From Pseudomonadota bacterium (GTDB taxonomy: Bacteria; Pseudomonadota; Gammaproteobacteria; Steroidobacterales; Steroidobacteraceae): 60,062 bases of DNA. Within the stretch, counting starts at the first letter, position 1, and every line of letters begins with the position of its first letter. The notes below the pieces were generated by a model. That model had not been told where the DNA came from. It saw only the letters and a program-made list of their open reading frames with translations, and made no database searches. The translations under genes were made by a program, and so were the position numbers. Shown here piece after piece: positions 45,934 through 54,718 of this stretch. The stretch covers positions 1 to 60,062 of the forward strand of contig CAUJIK010000096.1 of the NCBI GenBank assembly GCA_963205255.1, in the 5' to 3' direction.

Positions 45934-47073
45934 ATGCGGACGGACACCGACCCCCTGCTGCGACATAGTGCTGTCGCGAAAGTTCTTCTTACGCTCATTG
46001 CCACGGTGGCGCTGGCGCTGTCGGGCTGCGGCCGGCCACAGGGCGGCCCGCCGGGCGCAGCCGCACCCGGAGCCACCGCCTCCATGACGGTGACCACCGC
46101 CACGGTCGCCGAAAGCCCGGTGGCGCAGATCGTCGAAGCCACCGGCTCCATCCAGGCCTGGCAGGACGTGACCATCAGCGCCGAGGTCGGCGGCTATCGC
46201 GTCTCGGAAGTGCTGGTGGATGTGGGCACCGCGGTGAAGAAGGGCCAGGTGCTGGTGCGGCTGTCGGGCGACATGCTGCAGGCGGAGCTGGATTCCCGAC
46301 GCGCGGCGCTGCGCAGCGCCGAGGCCGCCGAGATCAATGCTGGCGCGGCCCTGCGCCGCGGCGAATCGGTGATCGTGCAAGGGGCGCTGTCGGCGGCGGA
46401 CCTGGACCGCATCAAGGCCGAACACGTGGCTGCGGTGGCGCGCGTCGAAACCGCGCGGGCCGACCTGCGCACCGCCGAGCTTCGCGCCCGCTATGCCTCG
46501 GTCACCGCGCCGGACAGCGGCGTGATCACCTCGCGCACGGTAAGCGTGGGGCAGATCGCACAGGCCGGCGCCGAGATGCTGCGGATGCTGCGCCAGAACC
46601 GGGTGGAGTGGCAGGCGCAGGTGCCCGAGGCGCAGATGCGGCTCATCAAGGAAGGGCAGTCGGCGCAGATCACCACCGTCGATGGCGCGCAGCTCACGGG
46701 CAAGGTGCGCGCGGTGTCGCCCACCGTGCAGCCCACCACGCGCATCGGCATCGCCTATGTGGACATCCTCGACGGGCAGGCCCGCCCCGGAATGTTCGCG
46801 CGCGGCCAGATCCAGACCGGCGAAGGCCGGGCGCTGCTGCTGCCCGTGGCAAGCGTCGTCATGCAGGACGGCTACAGCTATGTCTTCGTGCTCAAGGACA
46901 ACAACCTCGTGGAACGCCGCCAGGTGCAGCCCGCCGGCGTACAGGGCGACCATGTGCAGGTGTCAGCGGGTGTGGCGGCCGGTGAGGTGATCGCCGTGAC
47001 CGGCGCCGGCTTCCTGAAGGATGGCGACACGGTGCGCATCGCCGAGGTCGCTGCCGCGCAGGCCACGCCGTGA
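45934..47073 (+). CDS. RND efflux periplasmic adaptor (membrane fusion protein)
   Basis: A 379-residue lipoprotein from ATG 45934; an earlier in-frame ATG at 45886 lies inside the operator and is rejected. The lipobox is LALSGCG. Domains follow the usual order: lipoyl halves (GSIQAWQDVTISAEVGGYRV and RYASVTAPDSGVITSRTVSV) flanking a helical hairpin (DSRRAALRSAEAAEINAGAA), then beta-barrel (EGQSAQITTVDGAQLTGKVR) and membrane-proximal domains. It bridges the inner-membrane pump to an outer-membrane channel, which is not encoded here. It overlaps the permease start by 4 bases (GTGA). Confidence 0.92.
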   Translation: MRTDTDPLLRHSAVAKVLLTLIATVALALSGCGRPQGGPPGAAAPGATASMTVTTATVAESPVAQIVEATGSIQAWQDVTISAEVGGYRVSEVLVDVGTAVKKGQVLVRLSGDMLQAELDSRRAALRSAEAAEINAGAALRRGESVIVQGALSAADLDRIKAEHVAAVARVETARADLRTAELRARYASVTAPDSGVITSRTVSVGQIAQAGAEMLRMLRQNRVEWQAQVPEAQMRLIKEGQSAQITTVDGAQLTGKVRAVSPTVQPTTRIGIAYVDILDGQARPGMFARGQIQTGEGRALLLPVASVVMQDGYSYVFVLKDNNLVERRQVQPAGVQGDHVQVSAGVAAGEVIAVTGAGFLKDGDTVRIAEVAAAQATP

Positions 47074-50000
47074 ATTTCGTCACCTGGTCGATCCGCAACC
47101 CCGTTCCGGTGGTGATGCTGTTCGTCGCGCTGGTGCTCGGCGGACTCATCAGCTTCCCGAAGCTCGGCGTGCAGAATCAGCCCGACATCAACCTGCCTTT
47201 CATCACCGTGGGAGTGAGCTACGCGGGCGTGCCGCCCTCGCAGATGGAAACCGAGATCACGCGCAAGGTCGAGGATGCGGTCACCAGCGTCGTCGGCATC
47301 GACAACATCAGCTCCACCATCACCACCGGCTATTCGCTCACCCGCATCGAGTTCCGCTTCGGCACCGACATCTCCCAGGCCATGGATGATGTGCGCGACG
47401 CGGTGACACGCGTCCGCCCCGAAATGCCGCAGGACGCCATCGAACCCAACATCCAGCGCGCCGCGACCACCGGCGACCCGGTGCTCACCTTTGCGGTGGC
47501 CTCTGACACCCTGACGGACACCGAGCTGTCCTGGTTCGTGGATCTGAACGTGATGCGCGCCATCAGCGGCGTGGATGGCGTCGGGCAGGTGCGCCGCATC
47601 GGCGGCGTCACGCGTGAAGTGCGCGTGGATCTCGATCCGGACCGCATGGCTGCCCTGGGCGTGACCGCCGGCGATGTTTCCGGCCAGTTGCTGCGCACAC
47701 AGGTGGAACTGCCCGGCGGCGAGACCCGCATCGGCGCCCAGGAACAGAGCGTGCGCACGCTGGGCACGTTGAGCTCGGTACGGGAACTGGCCGCCCTGCC
47801 GATCGCTCTCGGCGACGGCCGCACCACGCGGCTCGACTCCATTGCCGAGGTGCGCGACCAGGCGGCCGAGGTCCGAGAGGAAGTGCTGCGCGACGGCAAG
47901 CCGGTGATCGGCTTCCAGGTGATGCGCTCCTGGGGAGAAGGCGCGCTGAAGGTGGCCGATGGCGCCCGCGCGGCGGTCGAGGCACTGCAGCAAACCTACC
48001 CCGGCATCCGCATCAGCGAGATCAACGCCGTGCAGGACGCGGAGATCCGCGAGAGCTTCCACAGCTCGATGATCATGCTGTTCGAGGGCGCGCTGCTGGC
48101 CATCATCGTGGTGTGGTTCTTCCTCAAGGACATGCGCGCCACGCTGATCTCCGCGGCGGCGCTGCCGCTGTCGGTGATTCCCACCTTCTGGGCGTTGCAT
48201 GCTTTCGGCTTCTCGATGAACACGCTGACCATGCTGGCGCTGACGCTGGTGGTCGGCATGCTGGTGGACGATGCCATCGTCGAGGTCGAGAACATGGTGC
48301 GCCATCTGCGCATGGGCAAGTCGCCCATGCAGGCCGCCACCGACGCGGCCATCGAGATCGGCCTCGCGGTGGTCGCCACCTCGCTGACACTGTGCGCGGT
48401 GTTCATTCCGGTGGCCTTCATGGATGGCATACCGGGGCAGTTCTTCAAGCCCTTTGGCTTCACGGCCACCGTGGCGGTGCTGTTCTCGCTGCTGGTGGCG
48501 CGCACGCTCACGCCGCTCATGGCCTCACGCCTGATGCGGCCAGAGTTGCACGAAGAGAGCAACGGCAGATTCAAGACCTGGTACGTCGACAAGGTGAACT
48601 GGGCTCTGGCCCACCGCAAGACCGCGATCGCGGCGGCCACCGCGCTGATGATCGGCGCCCTGCTGCTTGCCACGCGGCTGCCGGTGGGTTTCTCGCCCGC
48701 CGACGACTACGGCTACGTGAACCTCAACATCAGCCTGCCGCCCGGTTCGACCATGGAAGATTCGCGCGCCGTTGCCCGCCAGATCCTCGAGCGCGCCACG
48801 AGCTTCCCCGAAGTGCTGCATGTCAACTCCACGCTGACTCCCACCGGGGCCAACACCTTCATCACCATGGTGGGCAGCAAGGAGCGCGAATTCTCGCAGC
48901 AGCAGATGCAGGATCGCATCGTGGAGAAGCTGCGCGGCATTCCCGGCATCCGCATCCAGAGCGGCGGCCTCGGCGGGCCGGGCAGCGGCCCGCTGCGCAT
49001 CGAACTCACGGGTGATGATTCGAACCTGCTCGCGGCCGCCGCGGCCAGTGTCGAGCGCGAGATGCGCGGCCTGCCGAATCTCTCCAACGTGACCACCAGC
49101 GCCAGCCTGCTGCAGCCGGAGCTGGTCATCCGGCCGCTGCCCGACCGCGCGGCGGAGCTGGGCGTCACCACCGCCGCCATCAGCCTCGCCACGCGCATCG
49201 CCACCAGCGGCGATGTCACCATCAACCTCCCGAAGCTCAACCTGCCCGACCGCCAGATCCCCATCCGCGTGCGGCTCAACGACGAGGCGCGCAAGGACAT
49301 CGAGCAGATCAAGCTGCTGATGGTGCCGTCGCGCTTCGGCGCCGTGCCGCTGATGAATGTGGCGGAAGTGAGCTTCGGCGCGGGACCGGCGCAGATCACG
49401 CGCTACGACCGCAGCCGCAACATCACCGTTTCGGCCGACCGTGGCGCCATGCCTCTGGGCGACGCCTTGCAGAAGGTCTACGACCTGCCCGCCATGAAGA
49501 ACCTGCCCGCCGGCGTGCGCACGGTGGAGACCGGCGAGGCGCAGATCATGCGCGATGTCTACGCCGGCTTCTTCCTTGCCATGGCCATCGGCGTGCTGTG
49601 CATCTACGCGCTGCTGGTGCTGCTGTTCCACGATGTGCTGCAGCCCATCACCATCCTCTCGGCGCTGCCGCCCTCGACCGGCGGCGCCATCGTGGCGCTG
49701 TGGGCGCTGAACATGGAGCTGTCGCTGCCGTCGCTGATCGGTCTGCTCACATTGATGGGCATCGTGACCAAGAACTCCATCCTGCTGGTGGAGTACATCG
49801 TGATGGCCAGGCGCGAGCATGGCCTGTCAAGGCAGGAAGCCATCCTCGACGCCTGCAGCAAACGCGCGCGTCCCATCATAATGACCACCATCGCCATGAC
49901 CGCGGGCATGCTGCCCATCACCATCGGCCTGCACGGGGATTCGAGCTTCCGCGCTCCGATGGGCGCCGCCGTGATCGGCGGGCTGCTCGCCTCGACAGCG

Positions 50001-50126
50001 TTGTCGCTGTTCGTGGTGCCGGTGATCTACACCCTGTTCGATGATTTCGAGCACTGGGTGAAGCGCAAGTTCACCCGCGCGCCGCAACCGCGCGCGCAAC
50101 AGCCTTCCGCGCTCAGCCCACCGTGA
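47070..50126 (+). CDS. RND efflux permease (HAE-1/AcrB-like)
   Basis: A 1018-residue proton-driven pump starting at GTG 47070. The start, MNFVTWSIRNPVPVVMLFVA, is typical. The proton-relay aspartate pair is present in LVVGMLVDDAIVEVENMVRH, and the second-half counterpart is LLTLMGIVTKNSILLVEYIV. Two large periplasmic loops lie between helices 1-2 and 7-8, giving twelve helices in all. The substrate spectrum cannot be read. The 3' end overlaps the convergent carbonic anhydrase gene by 14 bases. No outer-membrane factor gene follows. Confidence 0.94.
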   Translation: MNFVTWSIRNPVPVVMLFVALVLGGLISFPKLGVQNQPDINLPFITVGVSYAGVPPSQMETEITRKVEDAVTSVVGIDNISSTITTGYSLTRIEFRFGTDISQAMDDVRDAVTRVRPEMPQDAIEPNIQRAATTGDPVLTFAVASDTLTDTELSWFVDLNVMRAISGVDGVGQVRRIGGVTREVRVDLDPDRMAALGVTAGDVSGQLLRTQVELPGGETRIGAQEQSVRTLGTLSSVRELAALPIALGDGRTTRLDSIAEVRDQAAEVREEVLRDGKPVIGFQVMRSWGEGALKVADGARAAVEALQQTYPGIRISEINAVQDAEIRESFHSSMIMLFEGALLAIIVVWFFLKDMRATLISAAALPLSVIPTFWALHAFGFSMNTLTMLALTLVVGMLVDDAIVEVENMVRHLRMGKSPMQAATDAAIEIGLAVVATSLTLCAVFIPVAFMDGIPGQFFKPFGFTATVAVLFSLLVARTLTPLMASRLMRPELHEESNGRFKTWYVDKVNWALAHRKTAIAAATALMIGALLLATRLPVGFSPADDYGYVNLNISLPPGSTMEDSRAVARQILERATSFPEVLHVNSTLTPTGANTFITMVGSKEREFSQQQMQDRIVEKLRGIPGIRIQSGGLGGPGSGPLRIELTGDDSNLLAAAAASVEREMRGLPNLSNVTTSASLLQPELVIRPLPDRAAELGVTTAAISLATRIATSGDVTINLPKLNLPDRQIPIRVRLNDEARKDIEQIKLLMVPSRFGAVPLMNVAEVSFGAGPAQITRYDRSRNITVSADRGAMPLGDALQKVYDLPAMKNLPAGVRTVETGEAQIMRDVYAGFFLAMAIGVLCIYALLVLLFHDVLQPITILSALPPSTGGAIVALWALNMELSLPSLIGLLTLMGIVTKNSILLVEYIVMARREHGLSRQEAILDACSKRARPIIMTTIAMTAGMLPITIGLHGDSSFRAPMGAAVIGGLLASTALSLFVVPVIYTLFDDFEHWVKRKFTRAPQPRAQQPSALSPP

Positions 50127-50757
50127 GCTTGCGCAACGCTTCCTGCCGCAGCTTCCCGCTGTCGACCTCGCCGGTGGCGCAGAAGCTCAGATCGCGTACC
50201 AGGCCGTCGGCCAGGGAATAGATCCAGGCATTCACGGCCAGCTTCTGCCCGCGATCCCAGGCGTCCTTGACGATGGTGGTGCGGCAGACGTTGAAGGCCT
50301 GCTCCAGCACATTGATCTCGCACAGGCGGTCGGCCGCATTCGGGCCAGCCGCCGCGAGCTCCTCCGGGTGATGGTCGCGCACGTCCTGCACATGCCGCAG
50401 CCAGTTGTCGATGAGCCCGAAGGAGGAGCCGGCCAGCGCCGCGGCAATGCCGCCACAGCCATAGTGGCCGGTGACGATGATGTCCTGCACCTTGAGCACG
50501 TCGACGGCGTACTGCAGCACCGACAGGCAGTTCAGGTCGGTGTGCACGACGAGGTTCGCGACATTCCGGTGAACAAAAAGTTCCCCGGGCGCGAGATCGA
50601 CGATCTCATTGGCCGGCACGCGGCTGTCGGCGCAGCCTATCCATAGGTAGCGGGGGGACTGCTGGGCCACCAATTTCCCGAAAAAATCAGGCTCTTGGTG
50701 GGTAACCCTCCTGGCCCAGCGACGATTATTACCTATAAGGTGTTCAAGGCGGCTCAT
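50113..50757 (-). CDS. can: Beta-class carbonic anhydrase
   Basis: A 214-residue zinc enzyme interconverting CO2 and bicarbonate. Zinc ligands and the Asp-Arg dyad are in YLWIGCADSRVPANEIVDLA (Cys, Asp, Arg) and VTGHYGCGGI (His, Cys). VHRNVANLVVHTDLNCLSVL is the conserved dimer segment. Length and order match the E. coli Can type. It is a single gene converging on the RND operon and divergent from yceI. Confidence 0.95.
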   Translation of the reverse strand: MSRLEHLIGNNRRWARRVTHQEPDFFGKLVAQQSPRYLWIGCADSRVPANEIVDLAPGELFVHRNVANLVVHTDLNCLSVLQYAVDVLKVQDIIVTGHYGCGGIAAALAGSSFGLIDNWLRHVQDVRDHHPEELAAAGPNAADRLCEINVLEQAFNVCRTTIVKDAWDRGQKLAVNAWIYSLADGLVRDLSFCATGEVDSGKLRQEALRKLTVG

Positions 50758-50903
50758 GGGTCCATTGTAGCGGCATGACGCGCCTCACCCCCCGGGATTG
50801 AGTGAAATCCGGCACCCCCCCACCGGTCCGGCAGACGGGACGCTGTGCACGCCCGCATGATCTGGAGTAGAGTCGCGCAAACTTCCCGTCACGAGGACTC
50901 ACG

Positions 50904-51482
50904 ATGAAACATGTTTCGACCGGTGTTGCGCTGGGCCTGCTGGCCGCTTCCTTCGCAGTGGCCGCGCCCGTCACCTACAACATCGACCCCGCTCACACCT
51001 ACCCGGCCTTCGAAGCCGACCACCTGGGTGGCCTGTCGCTGTGGCGTGGCAAGATCAACTCGACCAGCGGCAAGATCGTGCTGGACCAGGCGGCGAAGAG
51101 CGGCAGCGTCGAAGTGACGATGGACATGAAGACCATCGACTTCGGTCACGACAAGATGAACGCCCACGCCCAGTCGGCGGATATCTTCGATGTGGAGAAG
51201 TTCCCCACCGCCACCTTCAAGGGCGCGCTCGCCAAGTTCAACGGCGACAACCCGACCGAGGTGCAGGGCGAGCTGACGCTGCACGGCGTGACCAAGCCTG
51301 TCACCCTGAAGCTCAACCAGTTCCTGTGCAAGCCGCACCCGATGAGCAAGAAGGAAATGTGCGGCGCCGACGCCGAGGCACACATCAACCGTGAAGACTT
51401 CGGCATCGGCTACGGTAAGGCGGCCGGCTTCAAGATGGATGTGAAGCTGCTGATCTCCGTCGAGGCTGGCAAGGCCGACTGA
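50904..51482 (+). CDS. YceI-family periplasmic lipid-binding-like protein
   Basis: A 192-residue protein with a Sec signal (VALGLLAASFAVAAP). The YceI lipocalin-like barrel opens YNIDPAHTYPAFEADHLGGL and includes EVTMDMKTIDFGHDKMNAHA, SADIFDVEKFPTATFKG, and LTLHGVTKPVTLKLNQF. Homologues bind polyisoprenoid lipids. GAGGA precedes the ATG by 6 bases. A strong terminator follows, so it is probably transcribed alone. Confidence 0.93.
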   Translation: MKHVSTGVALGLLAASFAVAAPVTYNIDPAHTYPAFEADHLGGLSLWRGKINSTSGKIVLDQAAKSGSVEVTMDMKTIDFGHDKMNAHAQSADIFDVEKFPTATFKGALAKFNGDNPTEVQGELTLHGVTKPVTLKLNQFLCKPHPMSKKEMCGADAEAHINREDFGIGYGKAAGFKMDVKLLISVEAGKAD

Positions 51483-51517
51483 AGTCCGGGGCTCAATCCG
51501 CCCGGACCTTGAAATGG

Positions 51518-51565
51518 GGCCGGTCTGCGGGGCTTTCGATGAAAGCTCCTGCAGGCCGGCCTTTT
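51518..51565 (+). terminator. yceI terminator
   Basis: A long near-perfect stem: the left arm begins GGCCGG (51518-51523) and ends GGCTTTC; the right arm runs GAAAGCTCC to CCGGCC (51556-51561), followed by TTTTC. The right arm's GGCCGGCC (51554-51561) could alternatively pair with a second GGCCGGCC at 51570-51577. Confidence 0.75.
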
Positions 51566-51600
51566 CATTGGCCGGCCATCTCACCGGGTAAGATAGACGC

Positions 51601-52146
51601 ATGAGCCTCTCACTACGCGAACAGCTGCTGCAGGCGGGACTGGTTTCCGAGCAGCAGGTACAAAAGGCCGAACGCGACCAGAAGCGCCAGCAGTTCAAGG
51701 CGCCGCGCGGCCGCAAGAACCCGCCGCAGCCCACGGCCGCGGAAACCGCCGCGCGCAAGGCCGCCGCCGAGAAAGCCGCGCGCGACGCGGAGCTGAACCG
51801 CCGCAAGCAGGAAAAGGCCGAGCGCAGGGCGAAATTCGCCCAGATCCGGCAGCTGGTGGAACAACACCACGTGCCGCGCGTCGAAACCGAGGATTTCTAC
51901 AATTTCCAGGACGGCGTGAAGATCAGCCGCATATCGGTAACGCCGGAATTGCGCCAGCGGCTCATAGCGGGGGAGCTTGCCATCGTGCGCAACGAGGGCC
52001 GCTATGCCTTCGTGCCCGCCGCGATTGCCGACCAGATCCGCGACCGCATCGAACGCGCCGTGATCCACCACAATCGCCCCGGTATGGAGCCCACCGCCGA
52101 TGACCCATACAAGGACTACGTCGTGCCCGACGATCTGGTCTGGTAG
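51601..52146 (+). CDS. DUF2058 family protein (YaiL-like)
   Basis: A 181-residue protein. It has the family opening SLREQLLQAGLVSEQQVQKA, a long Lys/Ala/Arg-rich, probably coiled-coil stretch (residues 20-85, for example AARKAAAEKAARDAELNRRK), then the C-terminal domain with VETEDFYNFQDGVKISRISV and YAFVPAAIADQIRDR, ending DDLVW. These are nucleoprotein-like or polynucleotide-associated proteins without an established role. It is first in a tight run with the protease, kinase and regulator genes, and its last 47 bases overlap the protease frame. Confidence 0.85.
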   Translation: MSLSLREQLLQAGLVSEQQVQKAERDQKRQQFKAPRGRKNPPQPTAAETAARKAAAEKAARDAELNRRKQEKAERRAKFAQIRQLVEQHHVPRVETEDFYNFQDGVKISRISVTPELRQRLIAGELAIVRNEGRYAFVPAAIADQIRDRIERAVIHHNRPGMEPTADDPYKDYVVPDDLVW

Positions 52147-53083
52147 GAGACTGCTGGCGGCGCTGTGGCTCGGCGCCGCGGCATCGCTGCAGGCGACAGA
52201 GCCGGTGGCGCAAACCGCCGGGGCGCCCGACGAACTCGCCGAAGTCGTCGTGCGTGCTCCCGAACCACGCTATGTCGCGCCCACCCAGCGTGACCGCATC
52301 GGGCGCATATGGGTGCCGGTGCTCATCAACGACAAAGGTCCTTTCCGTCTGGTGCTGGATTCAGGCGCCACGCACTCCGCGGTGATATCCCGCGTGGCCG
52401 AAGACCTGATGATCCCCACCAACATCGAGCCCCCGGTGCTGCTGCGCGGCGTGACCGGCACGGCCATCGTGCCCGCGATCCGTGTCGACAGCGTCAGTGT
52501 GGGCGACCTGTATGTCGGCCCCGCGCTGCTGCCCCTGGTGGCCGATGCATTCGGCGGAGCCGAAGGCCTGCTCGGCACGCAGGGCATGGAAGACAAGCGG
52601 ATCTACGTCGACTTCCGCAACGACTTCATCAACATCTCGCGCTCGCGCAACCAGCGCGCCGCGAGCGGCTTCCTAACCGTTCCGTTTCTCAAGAACGGCC
52701 TGCGGCTGATCGTGGTGGAGGCCATGGTGAGCGGAGCGCCGGTGCGCGCCATCATCGACACCGGCGCACAGACCACCGTCGGCAACACGGCGCTGAAGGC
52801 CATGCTGGAATCCCGTCTGCGCAACCGGTCGTTCACCAATGACACCATCCTGGGCGCCACCGGCGACCGGCAGCCGGGAGAGGGCACCCCGATACCGCAC
52901 ATAGAACTGGGCGGGCTCGCCATCCGCAACGCCCATGTCACCTTCGGCGAGATGCACATCTTCGAGCGCTGGAAGCTGGGCCGGGAGCCCGCCATCCTCA
53001 TCGGCATGGACGTCCTCGGTCTGGCCGACACGCTGATCATCGACTACAGGCGCCGGGAGCTGCACCTGAAGCCGCGCCGCTAG
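52100..53083 (+). CDS. Exported retropepsin-like aspartic protease with two DxG motifs
   Basis: A 327-residue protein from ATG 52100, which lies inside the DUF2058 gene (47-base overlap; GGAG 10 bases upstream). The N terminus fits a signal peptide (GRRLLAALWLGAAASLQA). Two retropepsin-like active-site motifs are present: FRLVLDSGATHSAV (near residue 90) and RAIIDTGAQTTVGN (near residue 220), each in its own beta domain, so one chain could form a full two-aspartate site as in pepsin. A hydrophobic-hydrophobic-G element follows the first motif (LLGTQGM) and the second (ILIGMDVLG). Substrate unknown. It ends 3 bases before the sensor kinase gene. Confidence 0.82.
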   Translation: MTHTRTTSCPTIWSGRRLLAALWLGAAASLQATEPVAQTAGAPDELAEVVVRAPEPRYVAPTQRDRIGRIWVPVLINDKGPFRLVLDSGATHSAVISRVAEDLMIPTNIEPPVLLRGVTGTAIVPAIRVDSVSVGDLYVGPALLPLVADAFGGAEGLLGTQGMEDKRIYVDFRNDFINISRSRNQRAASGFLTVPFLKNGLRLIVVEAMVSGAPVRAIIDTGAQTTVGNTALKAMLESRLRNRSFTNDTILGATGDRQPGEGTPIPHIELGGLAIRNAHVTFGEMHIFERWKLGREPAILIGMDVLGLADTLIIDYRRRELHLKPRR

Positions 53084-53086
53084 CTC

Positions 53087-54718
53087 ATGCCCAACGCCAC
53101 ACTCCTCACCCGCCTGCAGCGCGCCCTGGCCGTTTGCGTCGCCTTCCTGCTGGGTTTCGCCGCCCTCGACTGGGTGAGCTACCTCTACCCCATCTCGCCG
53201 CTGGGCATCACCCCATGGAACCCGGCCGCCGGACTCACGTTCGTGCTGCTGTGGCGCTGGGGCGCGCGCGCCGTTCCGCTGGCGGCGCTGGCAACGGTGA
53301 TCTCGGACCTGGTCATCCGCGGCACGCCCACCAATCCCGTCGCCCTCTCCATCGGCAGCCTGTGGATCGCCGCCATCTACGCGCTGGCCGTGCACCTGCT
53401 CAATCGGCTCAAGGTGGATTCACACCTGCCGGGCCTGCGCGATGTCATCTGGTTCACCGCGCTGGTGGGCCCGGCCACCCTGGTGGCCGCGGTGGGCTAT
53501 GTCTCGGCCTTCGTCGCCGCCGAAACGCTGTCCACGCCCGAATGGCTCACCAGCGTGTTGCGCTTCTGGATCGGCGATCTCAACGGCATCCTGGTCACCG
53601 CGCCGGCGCTGCTGGTGTGGCACTGGCAGCAGTTTCCCCGCGCGGCCCTGCGCCGGCTCGCCGAAGCCCTTGCGGACGGCACCGCGTGGCTGGTGCTGCT
53701 GCAGGCGCTGTCCATCGTCATCGCGCTGTACGTGACCTTCGGTCTGCCCATGACCGACGAGTTCAAGTTCTTCTACCTGCTGTTCCTGCCGGTGACCTGG
53801 GCGGCGCTGCGCTGGGGCGTGCCGGGCGCGGCGCTGACGGTGGCGGCCACGCAGATCGGCCTCATCAGCGTGGTGCTGCTGATGGGCTACCAGGTCGTGC
53901 CCTTCATCGAATTCCAGATCCTGATGCTGGCGCTGTGCCACACGGGCCTGGTCATCGGCGCCGTGGTGAGCGAGCGGCGCCGCGCGCGCGCCGAACTGCT
54001 GGTGCACCAGGCGGCGCTGAGCCGCGCCGAACAGTTTGCCGCCGCCGGCGAGATGACGGCGGCGCTGGCGCACGAGGTCAATAACCCCATCGCCGCGCTG
54101 ATGCAGTACGTGCAGGCCAGCCGCATCATGGCCGACCGCGCCACGCTCGACCGCCAGACGCTCACCGAGGTGCTCGACAAGGCGCTCAACGAGGGACGCC
54201 GCGCCAGCGATGTGGTGCGCACGCTGCGCGATTTTTATCGTGCCGGACAGCTGGACCTCACGATCACCGACCTGTCGGACGTGGCCGAACGCGTTGTGGA
54301 CCAGCTCGATGGCGAGGCGCGGCGGCGCGGCGTGCAGGTGCGGCGGCGCGCAACTGCCCACGCGCTGGTGCGCGTGGACCCGATGCAGATATTCATCCTC
54401 GCCCGCAACCTGGTGGAAAACGCGATTGCGGCCGCCGATCGTCCCGGCGCGCACATCGTCGAGGTCGGTGTGGAACACCATGGCAATGTCGCGCAGCTGA
54501 CCGTGGACGACAACGGCCCCGGCTTCGGATCACCCCCGCACACTCTTCCCTTCGCGCCCTTCCACACCTCCAAGCCCGACGGAATGGGGCTGGGCCTTGC
54601 CATCGCCAACCGCATCGCCACCTCCCACGGAACGCGTCTGGACATCGGCGTGGCGCCACTGGGCGGCGCGCGGGTGAGCGTGGAATTTGCGCTGGACGAA
54701 GCGGACAGGAGCAGCTGA
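53087..54718 (+). CDS. Membrane sensor histidine kinase with MASE1-like domain
   Basis: A 543-residue kinase. Residues 1 to about 290 hold eight or so membrane helices of the MASE1 type (ISPLGITPWNPAAGLTFVLL and WIGDLNGILVTAPALLVWHW are typical). After a short linker comes the dimerisation helix with the phosphorylated histidine (MTAALAHEVNNPIAALMQYV, His329) and the ATPase domain: ILARNLVENAIAAAD (N box), VDDNGPGFG (G1) and GMGLGLAIAN (G2). The stop overlaps the regulator ATG (TGATG). No ribosome site precedes ATG 53087, so its translation probably depends on the protease gene just upstream. The signal is unknown. Confidence 0.9.
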   Translation: MPNATLLTRLQRALAVCVAFLLGFAALDWVSYLYPISPLGITPWNPAAGLTFVLLWRWGARAVPLAALATVISDLVIRGTPTNPVALSIGSLWIAAIYALAVHLLNRLKVDSHLPGLRDVIWFTALVGPATLVAAVGYVSAFVAAETLSTPEWLTSVLRFWIGDLNGILVTAPALLVWHWQQFPRAALRRLAEALADGTAWLVLLQALSIVIALYVTFGLPMTDEFKFFYLLFLPVTWAALRWGVPGAALTVAATQIGLISVVLLMGYQVVPFIEFQILMLALCHTGLVIGAVVSERRRARAELLVHQAALSRAEQFAAAGEMTAALAHEVNNPIAALMQYVQASRIMADRATLDRQTLTEVLDKALNEGRRASDVVRTLRDFYRAGQLDLTITDLSDVAERVVDQLDGEARRRGVQVRRRATAHALVRVDPMQIFILARNLVENAIAAADRPGAHIVEVGVEHHGNVAQLTVDDNGPGFGSPPHTLPFAPFHTSKPDGMGLGLAIANRIATSHGTRLDIGVAPLGGARVSVEFALDEADRSS

